Shown: positions 16,776-25,714, numbered from the stretch's first letter. The stretch: DNA of 64,000 bases from Sporanaerobacter acetigenes DSM 13106 (GCF_900130025.1 NZ_FQXR01000004.1:140483-204482), one strand, 5' to 3'. Notes: a model not told the origin generated them from the sequence alone. Numbers and translations: made by a program.

Positions 16776-17951
16776 TCAATAATATGGAGTCATAGGGTTT
16801 ATTGGAAAAATGACTTTGCCTGTCATAGAATTTATATACAATACCCAATAGCCTATGCCATCTGCAGATTCAAACCAAGTATTAAATCCAGTAACTCCTC
16901 TATAGGGATGTTCTAAAGAAGTAAATGTTCCAGGTATTCCATACATATAATACTTTATATCATTATTTTCTCTATATAATCCAAATAAATAATGGTTATA
17001 TTTAGCTATAAGTTCTTGGCAAGTAGTAGCATTGGGCATGAAAGGATAGACATTGTACATATTTGAAAGATAATTGTAGTATGGCAAAAATCCCCTATGT
17101 ATATCCGCTCCATCATATTCTATTCTCCACCAATCATATCCTTCTAAATTGGCATTAAAAGGCTTTACATAGGGAAAAAACCTCAATATGTTTAAAACAT
17201 AGTTTGACATTTGATTTTTATAACTTAATTGTTTTATATACTCAATATCTAAATCTTCTCCATATTCAAATTTTGTTTCTACATTTTGAAATGTTTCCTC
17301 TGGAACTTCTTCGTTTTCTATTTCTGTATTTTCAACTATTTCCTCTACTGCTTTTTCATCTCTCAATAATTCTTCTTTTGCTACTTCTTCGATTTCTTGA
17401 ATTTCTCCTACTTCTTCTACCTTTTCTTCTACTTCTTCTATTATCTCTTTTATTATTTCTTCTTCTACTTCTTCTAATACCCGTGGCTCCGGCAATTCTT
17501 CTGCTGGCCCTACTTTTTCTTCTTGATAAACTTCTCTGCTATACGAATTCTCATCTATTTGTGAAATGTATTTTGATAAAAATTTATTCTTTTCATCAAT
17601 GTATCCAGTGAGTAATACATTTTTGTCCTTTCTAAGAACTATAGCACTATATTTGTCAATAGAATATTCGTCATCGCCTACATTTTTGGGATTAAAAAGT
17701 ATTTCTAAATTTCCTTTTCCTCTGTCATCTGTAAAAATTCTCCCTATTTCTTTCTCTATAAAATCCTGATCATTTACTCCCACTAAATAAACTTTATAAA
17801 AATTTTCTTTCTCGCTTCTGTCTATATTTATGGACATCTTTCCCTTGTTCTCTCTAATTTCCAATAGTGCATGACCCTTAGGTTTTAAACCAAGTATGCT
17901 ACTTAAATCATCTCTTAGAATAACAAATTTTCTAGTATATATGAATTCCAA
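16776..17951 (-). CDS. uncharacterised protein with Glu-rich central region
   Basis: 391 residues, family not recognised. N-terminal about 150 residues form a compact beta-rich domain starting FIYTRKFVILRDDLSSILG. Residues about 150-230 are a very acidic Glu/Val/Ile repeat region. The C-terminal about 155 residues are aromatic-rich (YDWWRIEYDG, LPYYNYLSNMY, GYWVLYINSMTG). No signal peptide or TM segment. The three-part layout with a tyrosine-rich end suggests a spore or envelope surface protein, but that is a guess. Ribosome site AAGGGGGGA. Next to the rsmA operon but probably transcribed downstream of it. Confidence 0.75.
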   Translation of the reverse strand: MEFIYTRKFVILRDDLSSILGLKPKGHALLEIRENKGKMSINIDRSEKENFYKVYLVGVNDQDFIEKEIGRIFTDDRGKGNLEILFNPKNVGDDEYSIDKYSAIVLRKDKNVLLTGYIDEKNKFLSKYISQIDENSYSREVYQEEKVGPAEELPEPRVLEEVEEEIIKEIIEEVEEKVEEVGEIQEIEEVAKEELLRDEKAVEEIVENTEIENEEVPEETFQNVETKFEYGEDLDIEYIKQLSYKNQMSNYVLNILRFFPYVKPFNANLEGYDWWRIEYDGADIHRGFLPYYNYLSNMYNVYPFMPNATTCQELIAKYNHYLFGLYRENNDIKYYMYGIPGTFTSLEHPYRGVTGFNTWFESADGIGYWVLYINSMTGKVIFPINPMTPYY

Positions 17952-17978
17952 AAAAATCCCCCCTTTTAAATCTTATTA

Positions 17979-18848
17979 TTAATATATGAAAGAAGGGGGG
18001 ATTAGTGAACTAATCTTTGCAAAATCTTCAATATTTAAATTTTCTGCCCTTTGTCTAGGGTCCACATCACACTTAAGCAGTATATCCTTTAATTCTTCTT
18101 TTTCCATTCCAAGACCAGCTGAAAGGGAATTTAATATAGTCTTTCTCCTCTGTGAAAATGAAGCCTTTACAGTTTTAAAAAAAGTTTCTTTATCTTTTAA
18201 TTGAATTCTTTCACCTCTAACTTTAAGACGAATGACAGCAGAATCTACATTGGGTTTAGGCATAAATACCGTTTTGGGAACATTTAAGACTATTTCTGCT
18301 TCTGTATAATAATTTACAAATACAGACAACGAACCATAATCTTTGCTCCCTGATCTTGCACTCATTCTTTCTGCTACTTCCTTTTGAACCATGACCAATA
18401 TACTATCAATATCTATCTCTTCTTCTAAGAGTCTTGTGATAATAGGAGTAGTGATATAATAAGGGAGATTTGCTACAATCTTTATGCTCCCACCATCAAA
18501 TTTTTCTTTAAACAATTTAGACAAATCAATTTTAAGTATGTCTCCATGAACTATTTCTATGTTTTCATACTGACTTAAAGTGTCATCAAGTATAGGCAAA
18601 AGATTTTTATCCAATTCTACTGCTACTACCTTTTTTGCTCTAATACCTAGTTCTTCTGTCAATGTACCTATTCCAGGGCCTATTTCCAACACATTGTCTG
18701 TGGAATCTATATTTCCTTCTTCACATATTTTCCTAACTATATTCCCATCTATAAGAAAATTTTGCCCAAGGCTTTTAGAAAAACCAAAACCATATTTATT
18801 TATTATCTCTTTTACATAGCTAGGGGAATACAATCTTTTGTCATTCAT
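17979..18848 (-). CDS. rsmA: 16S rRNA dimethyladenosine transferase RsmA/KsgA
   Basis: Dimethylates the two adjacent adenines near the 3' end of 16S rRNA. 289 residues with SLGQNFL near residue 24, SAM motif LEIGPGIGTLT, ANLPYYITTPI catalytic NLPY motif and the FMPKPNVDSAV segment. Overlaps the end of rnmV by 8 bp, as in many Firmicutes where rnmV and rsmA are adjacent. Confidence 0.97.
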   Translation of the reverse strand: MNDKRLYSPSYVKEIINKYGFGFSKSLGQNFLIDGNIVRKICEEGNIDSTDNVLEIGPGIGTLTEELGIRAKKVVAVELDKNLLPILDDTLSQYENIEIVHGDILKIDLSKLFKEKFDGGSIKIVANLPYYITTPIITRLLEEEIDIDSILVMVQKEVAERMSARSGSKDYGSLSVFVNYYTEAEIVLNVPKTVFMPKPNVDSAVIRLKVRGERIQLKDKETFFKTVKASFSQRRKTILNSLSAGLGMEKEELKDILLKCDVDPRQRAENLNIEDFAKISSLIPPSFIY

Positions 18849-19386
18849 TCTTTACTTCCATCCTCTCCAGTGCTTCTATGAATTCTTCTCTCGAAACTCC
18901 ATAGTTGTTTAATCTATTTAAAAATTGTTTGGAATTTGCATAGCCTATACCAAGTATTCTACCCAATTCTTCTCTTTTCTTTCTTGAATCTTCTCCCCCT
19001 GCCAATCCACATATGATCATGTCTTCTTTGGAAAATTCATTTCTCTTTTCCGTCATAACAGGTCTAGCTTTTTCAAGAGCCTCAAGAATATCTTCACTAT
19101 TTGCATTTTCTACTCCAATATCGCCTTTTTTCATGGCCTTTCCCTTTGGCAAAAATGCATGTTTGCAATTTTTAAGTTCTTTTGATATTTCTCGTCTTAT
19201 TTTATCTCCTGCAAAATCTGGATCAGTAAGTATTATAACTCCTCTTTTTTCTGCTATAGTTTTCAAATTTTTTAAAAACTCCTTATTAAAACCATATCCT
19301 CCGGTAGCTATGACTTCCGCATCTACTGCGGCTTTTACAGCTTGAATATCATCTTTTCCTTCTACTACGATGACTTCCTTTATCAA
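18841..19386 (-). CDS. rnmV: ribonuclease M5
   Basis: 181-residue Toprim nuclease that matures 5S rRNA. VVEGKDD at the N-terminus and ILTDPDFAGDKIR near residue 54 are the catalytic acidic motifs. Start codon is TTG behind GGGGAG. Lies between tatD and rsmA, the conserved order. Confidence 0.96.
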   Translation of the reverse strand: MIKEVIVVEGKDDIQAVKAAVDAEVIATGGYGFNKEFLKNLKTIAEKRGVIILTDPDFAGDKIRREISKELKNCKHAFLPKGKAMKKGDIGVENANSEDILEALEKARPVMTEKRNEFSKEDMIICGLAGGEDSRKKREELGRILGIGYANSKQFLNRLNNYGVSREEFIEALERMEVKNE

Positions 19387-19406
19387 AACAATCTCCCCTC
19401 ACAATT

Positions 19407-20174
19407 TCATTTGATATTAAACAATCTCTTCGCATTTTCACTACTTGCTTTAGCTATTTCCTCAAAACCCACACCTTTTAGTTCCGCTATCATACCTGCT
19501 ACATACCTTACATACAAGGGCTCATTTCGCTTTCCTCTGTGAGGTTCTGGAGTCAAATATGGAGAATCAGTTTCTATAAGTAATCTATCTAAAGGCACGT
19601 TTTTTGCCACTTCTTTAGGAACTTTTGAATTTTTAAAAGTAACAGGACCTGCAAAAGAAATATAAAATCCAAGTTTTATATACTCTTGAGCCATTTCTAA
19701 ACTTCCTGAATAGCAATGCAATACTCCTCTTAAATTGTCAAAAGCTTCAGATTTTATTATGTCATAAGTATCTTTAATAGCATCTCTTGAGTGAACAATA
19801 ATGGGCAAATCCATTTCCTTAGCCAATTGGATTTGTCTTTTAAACCATTTCCTCTGAATATCTCTAGGAGAATTGTCATAATAGTAGTCAAGGCCTATCT
19901 CTCCTATAGCTACTACCTTTTCTCTATTTCCCAAAGCTCTTAATGCTTCTATAGTACTTTCATCCATTTCTTCTGCTGAGTGGGGATGAACCCCCACTGC
20001 AGCATATATATTTTCATATTCCTCAGCCAATTTAACTGCTTTTATACTACTTGAAAGATCATCACCCGGGTCTATTATAAGAGATATATTATTTTCCTTT
20101 AAAGATTTTATAACTTCTTCTCTATCCTTGTCAAATCTTTCATCATTTAAATGAGCATGACTATCTATAAGCAT
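19407..20174 (-). CDS. tatD: TatD family metal-dependent hydrolase
   Basis: 255-residue metallo-hydrolase/DNase. IDSHAHLND at the N-terminus, GEIGLDYYY, PIIVHSRDA, GVLHCYSGS and LLIETDSPYL give all metal ligands. Start at 20174 chosen for the HAHL motif position and GGGAG site; an upstream ATG at 20189 overlaps the metG stop (TAATG) and is possible. Confidence 0.95.
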   Translation of the reverse strand: MLIDSHAHLNDERFDKDREEVIKSLKENNISLIIDPGDDLSSSIKAVKLAEEYENIYAAVGVHPHSAEEMDESTIEALRALGNREKVVAIGEIGLDYYYDNSPRDIQRKWFKRQIQLAKEMDLPIIVHSRDAIKDTYDIIKSEAFDNLRGVLHCYSGSLEMAQEYIKLGFYISFAGPVTFKNSKVPKEVAKNVPLDRLLIETDSPYLTPEPHRGKRNEPLYVRYVAGMIAELKGVGFEEIAKASSENAKRLFNIK

Positions 20175-20188
20175 ATTTTCAACTCCCA

Positions 20189-22138
20189 TTAACTTATTGT
20201 AGCTCCAGATGGTATATCTTCTAAGGTACTCACCAATGTAAGTACTCCATCTTTTTCTGCCGCCAATACCATTCCATAAGACTCTACTCCCCTAAGTTTC
20301 ACAGGTTTTAAGTTTGACACAAGTACTACTTTTTTACCTACTAAATCTTCAGGGCTATAGTATTTTCTTATACCTGATACTACTTGCCTTGTTTCTTCTC
20401 CTACCTTCAATTGTAATACCAAAAGTTTATCTGCATTTGGATGTTTTTCTGCACTCAAAACTTCTGCTACCTTTAATTCTATTTTATCAAAATCGTCAAT
20501 AGTTATATAGTTTTCTTCCACTTCTGTTTCTACTCCTTTTTGTTTACCTTTTTTGACATTTCTTTCTTCTATGAGTTTTGAATTGGCTTCATCTAATCTT
20601 TCTAGTTCTTTCTTTATATCTAGCCTTGGGAATATTGGATTCCCTCTGTTGACTTTTTGTCCTACTGATATTTGTCCCCATACTTTTCCATCGTCCCAAG
20701 AAATATTTTTATCTGAAAATCCCAATTGTCTTCTTATCTCATCTGAAGTTCTTTCCATAAAAGGCCTTATAAGTATAGATGTAATCCTTAAACTTTCACA
20801 TAGATTGTAAAGAACTGTATTTAATCTTTCACTATCTCCTTCTTTTGCAAGAACCCATGGAGTAGTTTCATCTATATACTTATTTGTCCTTCTTATAAGT
20901 TTCCAAATTTCTTCTAATGCTCCACTAAAATCCAACTTATCCATATGCTCTTCAACTTTTTCTGGTATATTTATTGCCAATTCTTTAAGTTCATCATCAA
21001 ATTCTCCAGATTTTAGAGCCTCTGGAATAAGCCCATAATTGTATTTTTCCACCATAGTCACAGTTCTGCTGACTAAATTTCCTAAATCATTGGCCAAATC
21101 TGAATTTAATCTAGTCAAAAATTTTTCTCTTGAAAATGAACCATCTTGACCAAAGGAAAATTCCCTTAGCAAGAAATATCTAAAAGAGTCTATTCCATAT
21201 AATTCAATGATTGGCTCTGGATATATGACATTGCCTTTAGACTTTGACATCTTGTCATTTTCAAACAATATCCAACCATGGCCAAAAACTTTCTTTGGCA
21301 ATTCTATATCCAATGCCATGAGTACTGCTGGCCAAATAATAGTATGGAATCTAACTATTTCTTTACCCACTAGATGAACATCACAAGGCCAATACTTTTT
21401 AAATTTTTCATCATCCTCTGTGCCATATCCCAATGCAGTTAAATAGCAAAGCAATGCATCTAGCCATACATATACAACATGTTTATCATCAAAAGGAACT
21501 TTTACTCCCCAATCAAAAGTAGTTCTGGATACGCAAAGGTCTTCCAATCCTGCATTTAAAAAATTGTTAAGCATTTCATTTTTTCTAGATTCAGGTTGTA
21601 AAAATTCTGGATTTTCTTCAAACAATTTTATGAGATCATCTCTATATTTTGAAAGTTTGAAAAAATAAGCTTCTTCTTTGGTCTTGTGAACTTCTCTTCC
21701 ACAGTCAGGACATTTTCCATCTACAAGTTGGCTTTCTGTCCAGAAAGATTCACAAGGTGTACAATACAATCCCTCATAATATGATTTGTAAATGTCCCCC
21801 TTATTGTATAGCTTTTCAAATATTTTTTGTACTGCCTTTTCATGTTCAATATCTGTAGTCCTTGTAAAAGCATCATAAGATATATCTAACATTGCCCAAA
21901 GTTCTTTGATATCTTTCACTATTCCGTCTACATATTCTTTTGGAGATACTCCATTTTCTTTTGCCTTTTCTTGTATTTTTTGTCCATGCTCATCAGAACC
22001 AGTAACTAACATTACATCATATCCCATAAGCTTTTTATATCTCTTTAAAGTATCGGCAGCTACAGTAGTATAAGTATGCCCTATATGAAGATTGTCACTT
22101 GGATAATATATAGGTGTAGTAATATAATAATTCTTCAT
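20189..22138 (-). CDS. metG: methionyl-tRNA synthetase
   Basis: 649 residues. Class I HIGH-like motif NLHIGHTY near residue 18, zinc knuckle with CTPCESF and CPDCGRE near 130, KMSKSKGN near 300, and a C-terminal OB-fold tRNA-binding domain (about 545-649). Controlled by the T-box leader directly upstream. Leads the operon metG-tatD-rnmV-rsmA. Confidence 0.98.
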   Translation of the reverse strand: MKNYYITTPIYYPSDNLHIGHTYTTVAADTLKRYKKLMGYDVMLVTGSDEHGQKIQEKAKENGVSPKEYVDGIVKDIKELWAMLDISYDAFTRTTDIEHEKAVQKIFEKLYNKGDIYKSYYEGLYCTPCESFWTESQLVDGKCPDCGREVHKTKEEAYFFKLSKYRDDLIKLFEENPEFLQPESRKNEMLNNFLNAGLEDLCVSRTTFDWGVKVPFDDKHVVYVWLDALLCYLTALGYGTEDDEKFKKYWPCDVHLVGKEIVRFHTIIWPAVLMALDIELPKKVFGHGWILFENDKMSKSKGNVIYPEPIIELYGIDSFRYFLLREFSFGQDGSFSREKFLTRLNSDLANDLGNLVSRTVTMVEKYNYGLIPEALKSGEFDDELKELAINIPEKVEEHMDKLDFSGALEEIWKLIRRTNKYIDETTPWVLAKEGDSERLNTVLYNLCESLRITSILIRPFMERTSDEIRRQLGFSDKNISWDDGKVWGQISVGQKVNRGNPIFPRLDIKKELERLDEANSKLIEERNVKKGKQKGVETEVEENYITIDDFDKIELKVAEVLSAEKHPNADKLLVLQLKVGEETRQVVSGIRKYYSPEDLVGKKVVLVSNLKPVKLRGVESYGMVLAAEKDGVLTLVSTLEDIPSGATIS

Positions 22139-22164
22139 TTTCTAACCTCCTTATTTTTTCTAAA

Positions 22165-22202
22165 CAAAAAACCTCCATCTCTAAATCAATAGAGACGAAG
22201 GT
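22165..22202 (-). terminator. T-box intrinsic terminator
   Basis: On the minus strand ACCTTCGTCTCTA, 6-nt loop, TAGAGATGGAGGT, then TTTTTT. The 5' arm overlaps the region that forms the antiterminator with the T-box sequence. Confidence 0.9.
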
Positions 22203-22446
22203 ATTCTTCGCGGTACCACTCCAATTCATTTAAACTTCACAGTTTAAATCTCTATAGGTTACAATCATAACCTTGCAATCTTAACGGTTGCAAACCCGTC
22301 ATAGCCTACTTTTTTCAGCTATACAGTTTAGGGGCCATATTCGGCAAGACTTTGAACGCTGGCTTTCACCTTTCCCAGCTCTCTAGTGTTCAAAATACAG
22401 ACCTACTCTTCCCTGCATTACCTTTATTTTATAATACTCTATTTAT
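22165..22446 (-). ncRNA. T-box leader, methionine specific
   Basis: Leader RNA of metG. The invariant T-box TGGTACCGCG is at 22209-22218 and pairs with the acceptor end of uncharged tRNA. Stem I landmarks are present (AGAGAGCTGGG, GGTGAAAGCCAGC). The specifier loop contains GAATATGGCCCC, giving ATG (22336-22338) as specifier codon, consistent with the downstream gene. Confidence 0.95.
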
Positions 22447-22452
22447 TTAAAT

Positions 22453-22481
22453 AATATACAAGATTAATGATAAAATGTCAA
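22453..22481 (-). promoter_or_regulatory. sigma-A promoter of the metG T-box transcript
   Basis: TTGACA (22476-22481), 17 bp, TATATT (22453-22458) on the minus strand. The -35 hexamer lies inside the 25-bp direct repeat. Confidence 0.8.
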
Positions 22482-22497
22482 GGATAAAAAGATAGTA
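22473..22497 (+). repeat. 25-bp direct repeat, copy 1
   Basis: Identical over 25 bp to 23987-24011 (starts AAATGTCAAGG, ends AGATAGTA). The pair brackets the DUF2812 gene; copy 1 also holds the -35 element of metG. Confidence 0.9.
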
Positions 22498-22521
22498 AAG
22501 ATTTCACGGGTCTTTGACAAT

Positions 22522-23400
22522 TTAAAAAATTGATCCTTGACTCAATATGACATCTATTACTCCAAATGAAATACCATAAGCAATGATACTCATATATGAT
22601 AAATAAACAAAAGAGCCTTTCATACGGAGATTATATAATATAGCTTCCATAGTTAAAAATATCCACGTAAATACAACAGATGCCGTTATAATCCATGATG
22701 CCGTCTCTAAAAGAATATAAATACCAAAAATTACACCAAACAATACAACTGCTATCTTATATAAATCCCCAAGTCGAAACATGATTTTTTTAAAGTTTGT
22801 ACGCTCATATCTAACAGTTATGCTTTTTCCCATACTACTTCTTGCCATCTTGTTCCAAACAATATAATCATACAATTCAGCTATATAATAAATCAGAAAA
22901 CTCAGAAGAAACGCTGTTCCAATTATAAAAGCAAATGAATTTATAAAAAATTCCTTTGAAAATACCGTAAAATCATATTTCTTCATAATTACAATATATA
23001 GGTGACATAAAAACACAGCGATTAGTGCAAACAAAAATCCCACAAGCAGAACTTTCTTTCGTCTGATATTTCGTATCATTTCATATTTTTCCCGTTCAGA
23101 AACTTGGTCATTATTTTTTCTAAACTGCATAATCGTTCTAAATATGATTAGATAACCATTCTGACATACAAACTCCCAGCCATCCCGTTTCATGTTTTCT
23201 ATCATTTCATTTATGTTTCGTCCTATATTATAAATTACCTTATAACTGTATTTACCTTTTTCTTCTGAAAGACGTGAAAACATGAGAAAATTACCTTTCA
23301 TTCCTGAAAAAATATATCCCTCTTCCTCCATATCTATTAGATAATGTTCTACTTCATCTGTTTCATAATATTGAAAATTATGATAAATTAACTTATCCAC
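22522..23400 (-). CDS. DUF2812 domain membrane protein
   Basis: 292 residues. About 115 N-terminal residues form a DUF2812-like domain (EVEHYLIDMEEEGYIFSG, MKRDGWEFVCQNGYLIIF). About five hydrophobic helices follow (around 115-135, 150-170, 210-235, 240-258, 265-285). Start is GTG behind GGAGGG. Such proteins often accompany PadR regulators; none is adjacent here. It lies in a segment flanked by 25-bp direct repeats, suggesting recent insertion. Function unknown. Confidence 0.8.
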   Translation of the reverse strand: MDKLIYHNFQYYETDEVEHYLIDMEEEGYIFSGMKGNFLMFSRLSEEKGKYSYKVIYNIGRNINEMIENMKRDGWEFVCQNGYLIIFRTIMQFRKNNDQVSEREKYEMIRNIRRKKVLLVGFLFALIAVFLCHLYIVIMKKYDFTVFSKEFFINSFAFIIGTAFLLSFLIYYIAELYDYIVWNKMARSSMGKSITVRYERTNFKKIMFRLGDLYKIAVVLFGVIFGIYILLETASWIITASVVFTWIFLTMEAILYNLRMKGSFVYLSYMSIIAYGISFGVIDVILSQGSIF

Positions 23401-23589
23401 TTAATGCCCTCCTATATCACATTGTAAAAATGTGTCCATGCAGATTGTACCAGCCATATGAAAATTCATTATTGCTTTATCAACTTCTAACTCGCCAACA
23501 AATAAAAATAAACTTTTGTACTCATTTTTAATTATATCGTAATAATGTTCCATCGAATCATTGTCACAAGAGCAACTTGTCCCGATCAT
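23401..23589 (-). CDS. small hypothetical ORF, possibly a gene remnant
   Basis: 62 codons ending 1 bp before the GTG of the DUF2812 gene, with no convincing ribosome site. The peptide has Cys at three places (GTSCSCDND, TICMD, LQCDI) and no recognised domain. It could be a translated leader of the DUF2812 gene or the tail of a lost gene. Confidence 0.3.
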   Translation of the reverse strand: MIGTSCSCDNDSMEHYYDIIKNEYKSLFLFVGELEVDKAIMNFHMAGTICMDTFLQCDIGGH

Positions 23590-24074
23590 ACTTTATCAGG
23601 TAAATGCTTTTTCACAAAATCATTTGAAACCCCCTGCTCTTTAAAATTTATAAGCAGGGGGCTCTTTGTAGATCTCTATTGTAAAATACTATTCTAGTTT
23701 ATTATATATTATTTTATAAAAAGTTCAACTTTTATGATATGGACATGTTCATAAATAGAATTGTCAACAATTAAGACTTCTACCCTTTCTTCAACTGTTG
23801 TGAAATTTATTACAGCTACAATACTTTCAGCCACAAGAATAAGAATTTTCCAATATAATAGAAAGCTTTCTTTCTTTAATTATATCAATCTTATTTACTT
23901 ATGCAATAAAAAAAAACTATCATATTTCGACTCGTGTCTCGGGTATTTGACAGTTCTATAAGAGATAATTTTTACTGCCAAAGCTGAAATGTCAAGGATA
24001 AAAAGATAGTAGCCAGTATTTATTAAGTACATATAATGATATTAGCTAAAATTATAAAAGGAGTTGATTTTTTT
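23590..24074. other. intergenic region with hairpin and repeat copy 2
   Basis: 485 bp without a convincing gene. It contains the hairpin CCCCCTGCT/AGCAGGGGG (23630-23661), a 66-codon TTG-initiated frame at 23761-23961 judged non-coding, the second 25-bp repeat (23987-24011), and the ribosome site AAAGGAG of the PYMP gene. Confidence 0.6.
23987..24011 (+). repeat. 25-bp direct repeat, copy 2
   Basis: Perfect match to 22473-22497, same orientation, 1514 bp apart. Confidence 0.9.
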
Positions 24075-24398
24075 ATGTATTCACCTATGAACCAAGACCC
24101 ATATATGCCTGACCCTTACATGCCTGCAGTTCCACCACTATATCCTATGGACAATTGTATGCCTGAACCATATATGCCTATATATGAGCCATATATGCCT
24201 GAAATGCCTATGTATCCACCAAATAATATGCCTATCATGTGTCCTATGATGGATCCAATGTTTAGACAATGTATGGAAATATGCATGAGACAATGTGGAA
24301 GATATAATAGTCCTATGGAAATAAATGATATTAAAAATATTTTTCCTGCAGAAACAGAAAATTTTTTACCCACAAGTGCTGAAGAAATAGAGGAATAG
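24075..24398 (+). CDS. Met/Pro/Tyr-rich PYMP-repeat protein
   Basis: 107 residues, family not recognised. The first 65 residues repeat a (D/E)PYMP unit at least four times, interspersed with MPMYPP and PPLYPM. Then a Cys-Met-rich patch (CMEICMRQCG) near residue 75 and an acidic tail ending AEEIEE. No signal peptide. Start at 24075 chosen for the AAAGGAG site; an upstream ATG exists. Low complexity, cysteines and the spore-forming host suggest a spore-coat or inner-coat protein, or a metal-binding protein. Followed by a strong hairpin. Confidence 0.75.
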   Translation: MYSPMNQDPYMPDPYMPAVPPLYPMDNCMPEPYMPIYEPYMPEMPMYPPNNMPIMCPMMDPMFRQCMEICMRQCGRYNSPMEINDIKNIFPAETENFLPTSAEEIEE

Positions 24399-24445
24399 TG
24401 GGTTTTTACCAAAAATAACCTTAAGCTTTTGTGAAATTTTGTGAC

Positions 24446-24491
24446 TAGTGCTTCTGAGCTTTGCCAGTATTTATGCGGCTTGGAGGCACTA
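24446..24491 (+). terminator. long hairpin after the PYMP gene
   Basis: TAGTGCTTCTGAGC (24446-24459) pairs over all 14 positions, three of them G-U, with GCTTGGAGGCACTA (24478-24491), 18-nt loop, followed after AAAC by seven T. Probably a terminator; the wobble pairs and large loop also fit a conserved structured RNA. Confidence 0.6.
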
Positions 24492-24620
24492 AACTTTTTT
24501 TCGACAAAATTTGATATTTTCTTAAACATAAGGAATAATTATTTTTAAAATTGGATATAATAGCTATTTATCAAGTGTTTTTCTGAATTTATCTAATTTT
24601 CTAACTTTTTATCAAAAAAT

Positions 24621-24649
24621 TTGACAAACAATTTCTTTTTAAATAGAAT
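24621..24649 (+). promoter_or_regulatory. sigma-A promoter of the G5/3D protein gene
   Basis: TTGACA, 17 bp, TAGAAT, 31 bp before the start codon. Confidence 0.8.
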
Positions 24650-24679
24650 ACAATAAGTCAAACTTGAGGAGGGAAAAAC

Positions 24680-25714
24680 ATGGATGAATTTTCAGTAAAA
24701 CCTAAGCGCTATCTGAAAATTACAACTATCCTCGCTATAGCAGCTATAATTTGTTTAGGCATTTATGAGGAAAAGACTAAAACAGTTACTATTTGCATAG
24801 ATGATAGCAAAAAGACAGTAAGAACGTTAAAGCCTACTGTAGGTGATGTTCTTCAAAGCGAAGGAATTAAATTAGAGGAAGGAGGATATATAAATTACAA
24901 GATTACTGACAAATTAAAGAAAGATACAACTATAACAATAAAAACACCTAAAATTTATAAAATAAAGTTTGGCGAAAAGATATTGGAAGTAAAATCCACA
25001 GAAAACACTGTAGAAAATATCTTGAAAGATGTAAATATAGATTTAGGTAAAAATGATTATACCTATCCAACACTAAGCGCAAAAGTGAATCCTATGGACG
25101 AAATTGAAATAGTCAATGTAGATGAAATTGTAGAAACAGTTAAGAAGGATATCCCTTTTGAAGAAGTTGTAAGAAAAACCAGCAAATTAGAAAAAGGAAC
25201 TTCGAAAGTTGTGCAAGAAGGTAAAACAGGACTTAAAGAAATTCAAGTAAAGAAAATATTTAAGAATGGACAATTGGTTTCCGAAAAACTTATATCTGAA
25301 AAACTTGTTTCTAATCCCGTACCAAAAGTAATTGAAAAAGGTACTAAGGAAAAAGAAATCTATGTTTCTTCAAGAGGAAATGTAAGATATAAAAAAGTTT
25401 TCACAGTAGTGGCAACTGCTTATGACTTATCATATGCAAGTTGTGGAAAAAGACCCGGTGACAGAGGGTATGGGATTACAGCATCAGGTACAAAAGCAAG
25501 ACCTGGAGTTGTATCAGTAGACCCAAGAGTCATTCCACTGGGAACTAAACTTTATGTTGAATCTCTTGACAATAGAAGTGATTATGGTTTTGCTATAGCA
25601 GAGGATACAGGTAGCGCTATAAAAGGTAACAGAATTGATTTGTTCTTTCCAAGTGGGAAAGAAGCCAAAATTTTTGGCAGAAGAAAAGTAAAAGTTTATA
25701 TATTAGAAGACTAG
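24680..25714 (+). CDS. YabE-like cell-wall protein with DUF348, G5 and 3D domains
   Basis: 344-residue exported protein. Uncleaved signal anchor at about 12-28 (ITTILAIAAIICLGIY). Two DUF348 ubiquitin-like units (about 35-80 and 90-140), a G5 domain (about 145-225), and a C-terminal 3D domain (about 240-344) with VVATAYDLS, GITASGTKARPG, SVDPRVIPLGTKLYVE, IAEDTGSAIKGNRIDLF. The three Asp of the 3D (MltA-like) fold are present, so it probably cleaves peptidoglycan. Ribosome site GAGGAGGG. The c-di-AMP riboswitch that precedes some relatives was not seen. Confidence 0.93.
   Translation: MDEFSVKPKRYLKITTILAIAAIICLGIYEEKTKTVTICIDDSKKTVRTLKPTVGDVLQSEGIKLEEGGYINYKITDKLKKDTTITIKTPKIYKIKFGEKILEVKSTENTVENILKDVNIDLGKNDYTYPTLSAKVNPMDEIEIVNVDEIVETVKKDIPFEEVVRKTSKLEKGTSKVVQEGKTGLKEIQVKKIFKNGQLVSEKLISEKLVSNPVPKVIEKGTKEKEIYVSSRGNVRYKKVFTVVATAYDLSYASCGKRPGDRGYGITASGTKARPGVVSVDPRVIPLGTKLYVESLDNRSDYGFAIAEDTGSAIKGNRIDLFFPSGKEAKIFGRRKVKVYILED

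Noticed and set aside
17204-17611. 135-codon Leu/Phe-rich frame on the plus strand
   Set aside because: It is the exact antisense of the Glu-rich spacer of the gene at 16776-17951; GAA/GAG repeats read backwards give Leu/Phe.
23761-23961. 66-codon TTG-initiated frame
   Set aside because: No ribosome site, no recognisable domain, AT-rich stretch with chance openness.
24011-24472. GCCAGTATTTAT at 24012 and again at 24462
   Set aside because: Only 12 bp shared in an AT-rich setting; not enough to call a repeat.
24116-24529. 137-codon minus frame over the PYMP gene
   Set aside because: Mirror of the repetitive PYMP sequence, no ribosome site; the plus-strand gene has one.
24399-24679. c-di-AMP (ydaO) riboswitch before the 3D-domain gene
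   Set aside because: Region is too short and lacks the conserved ydaO core sequences; only a hairpin and a sigma-A promoter are evident.
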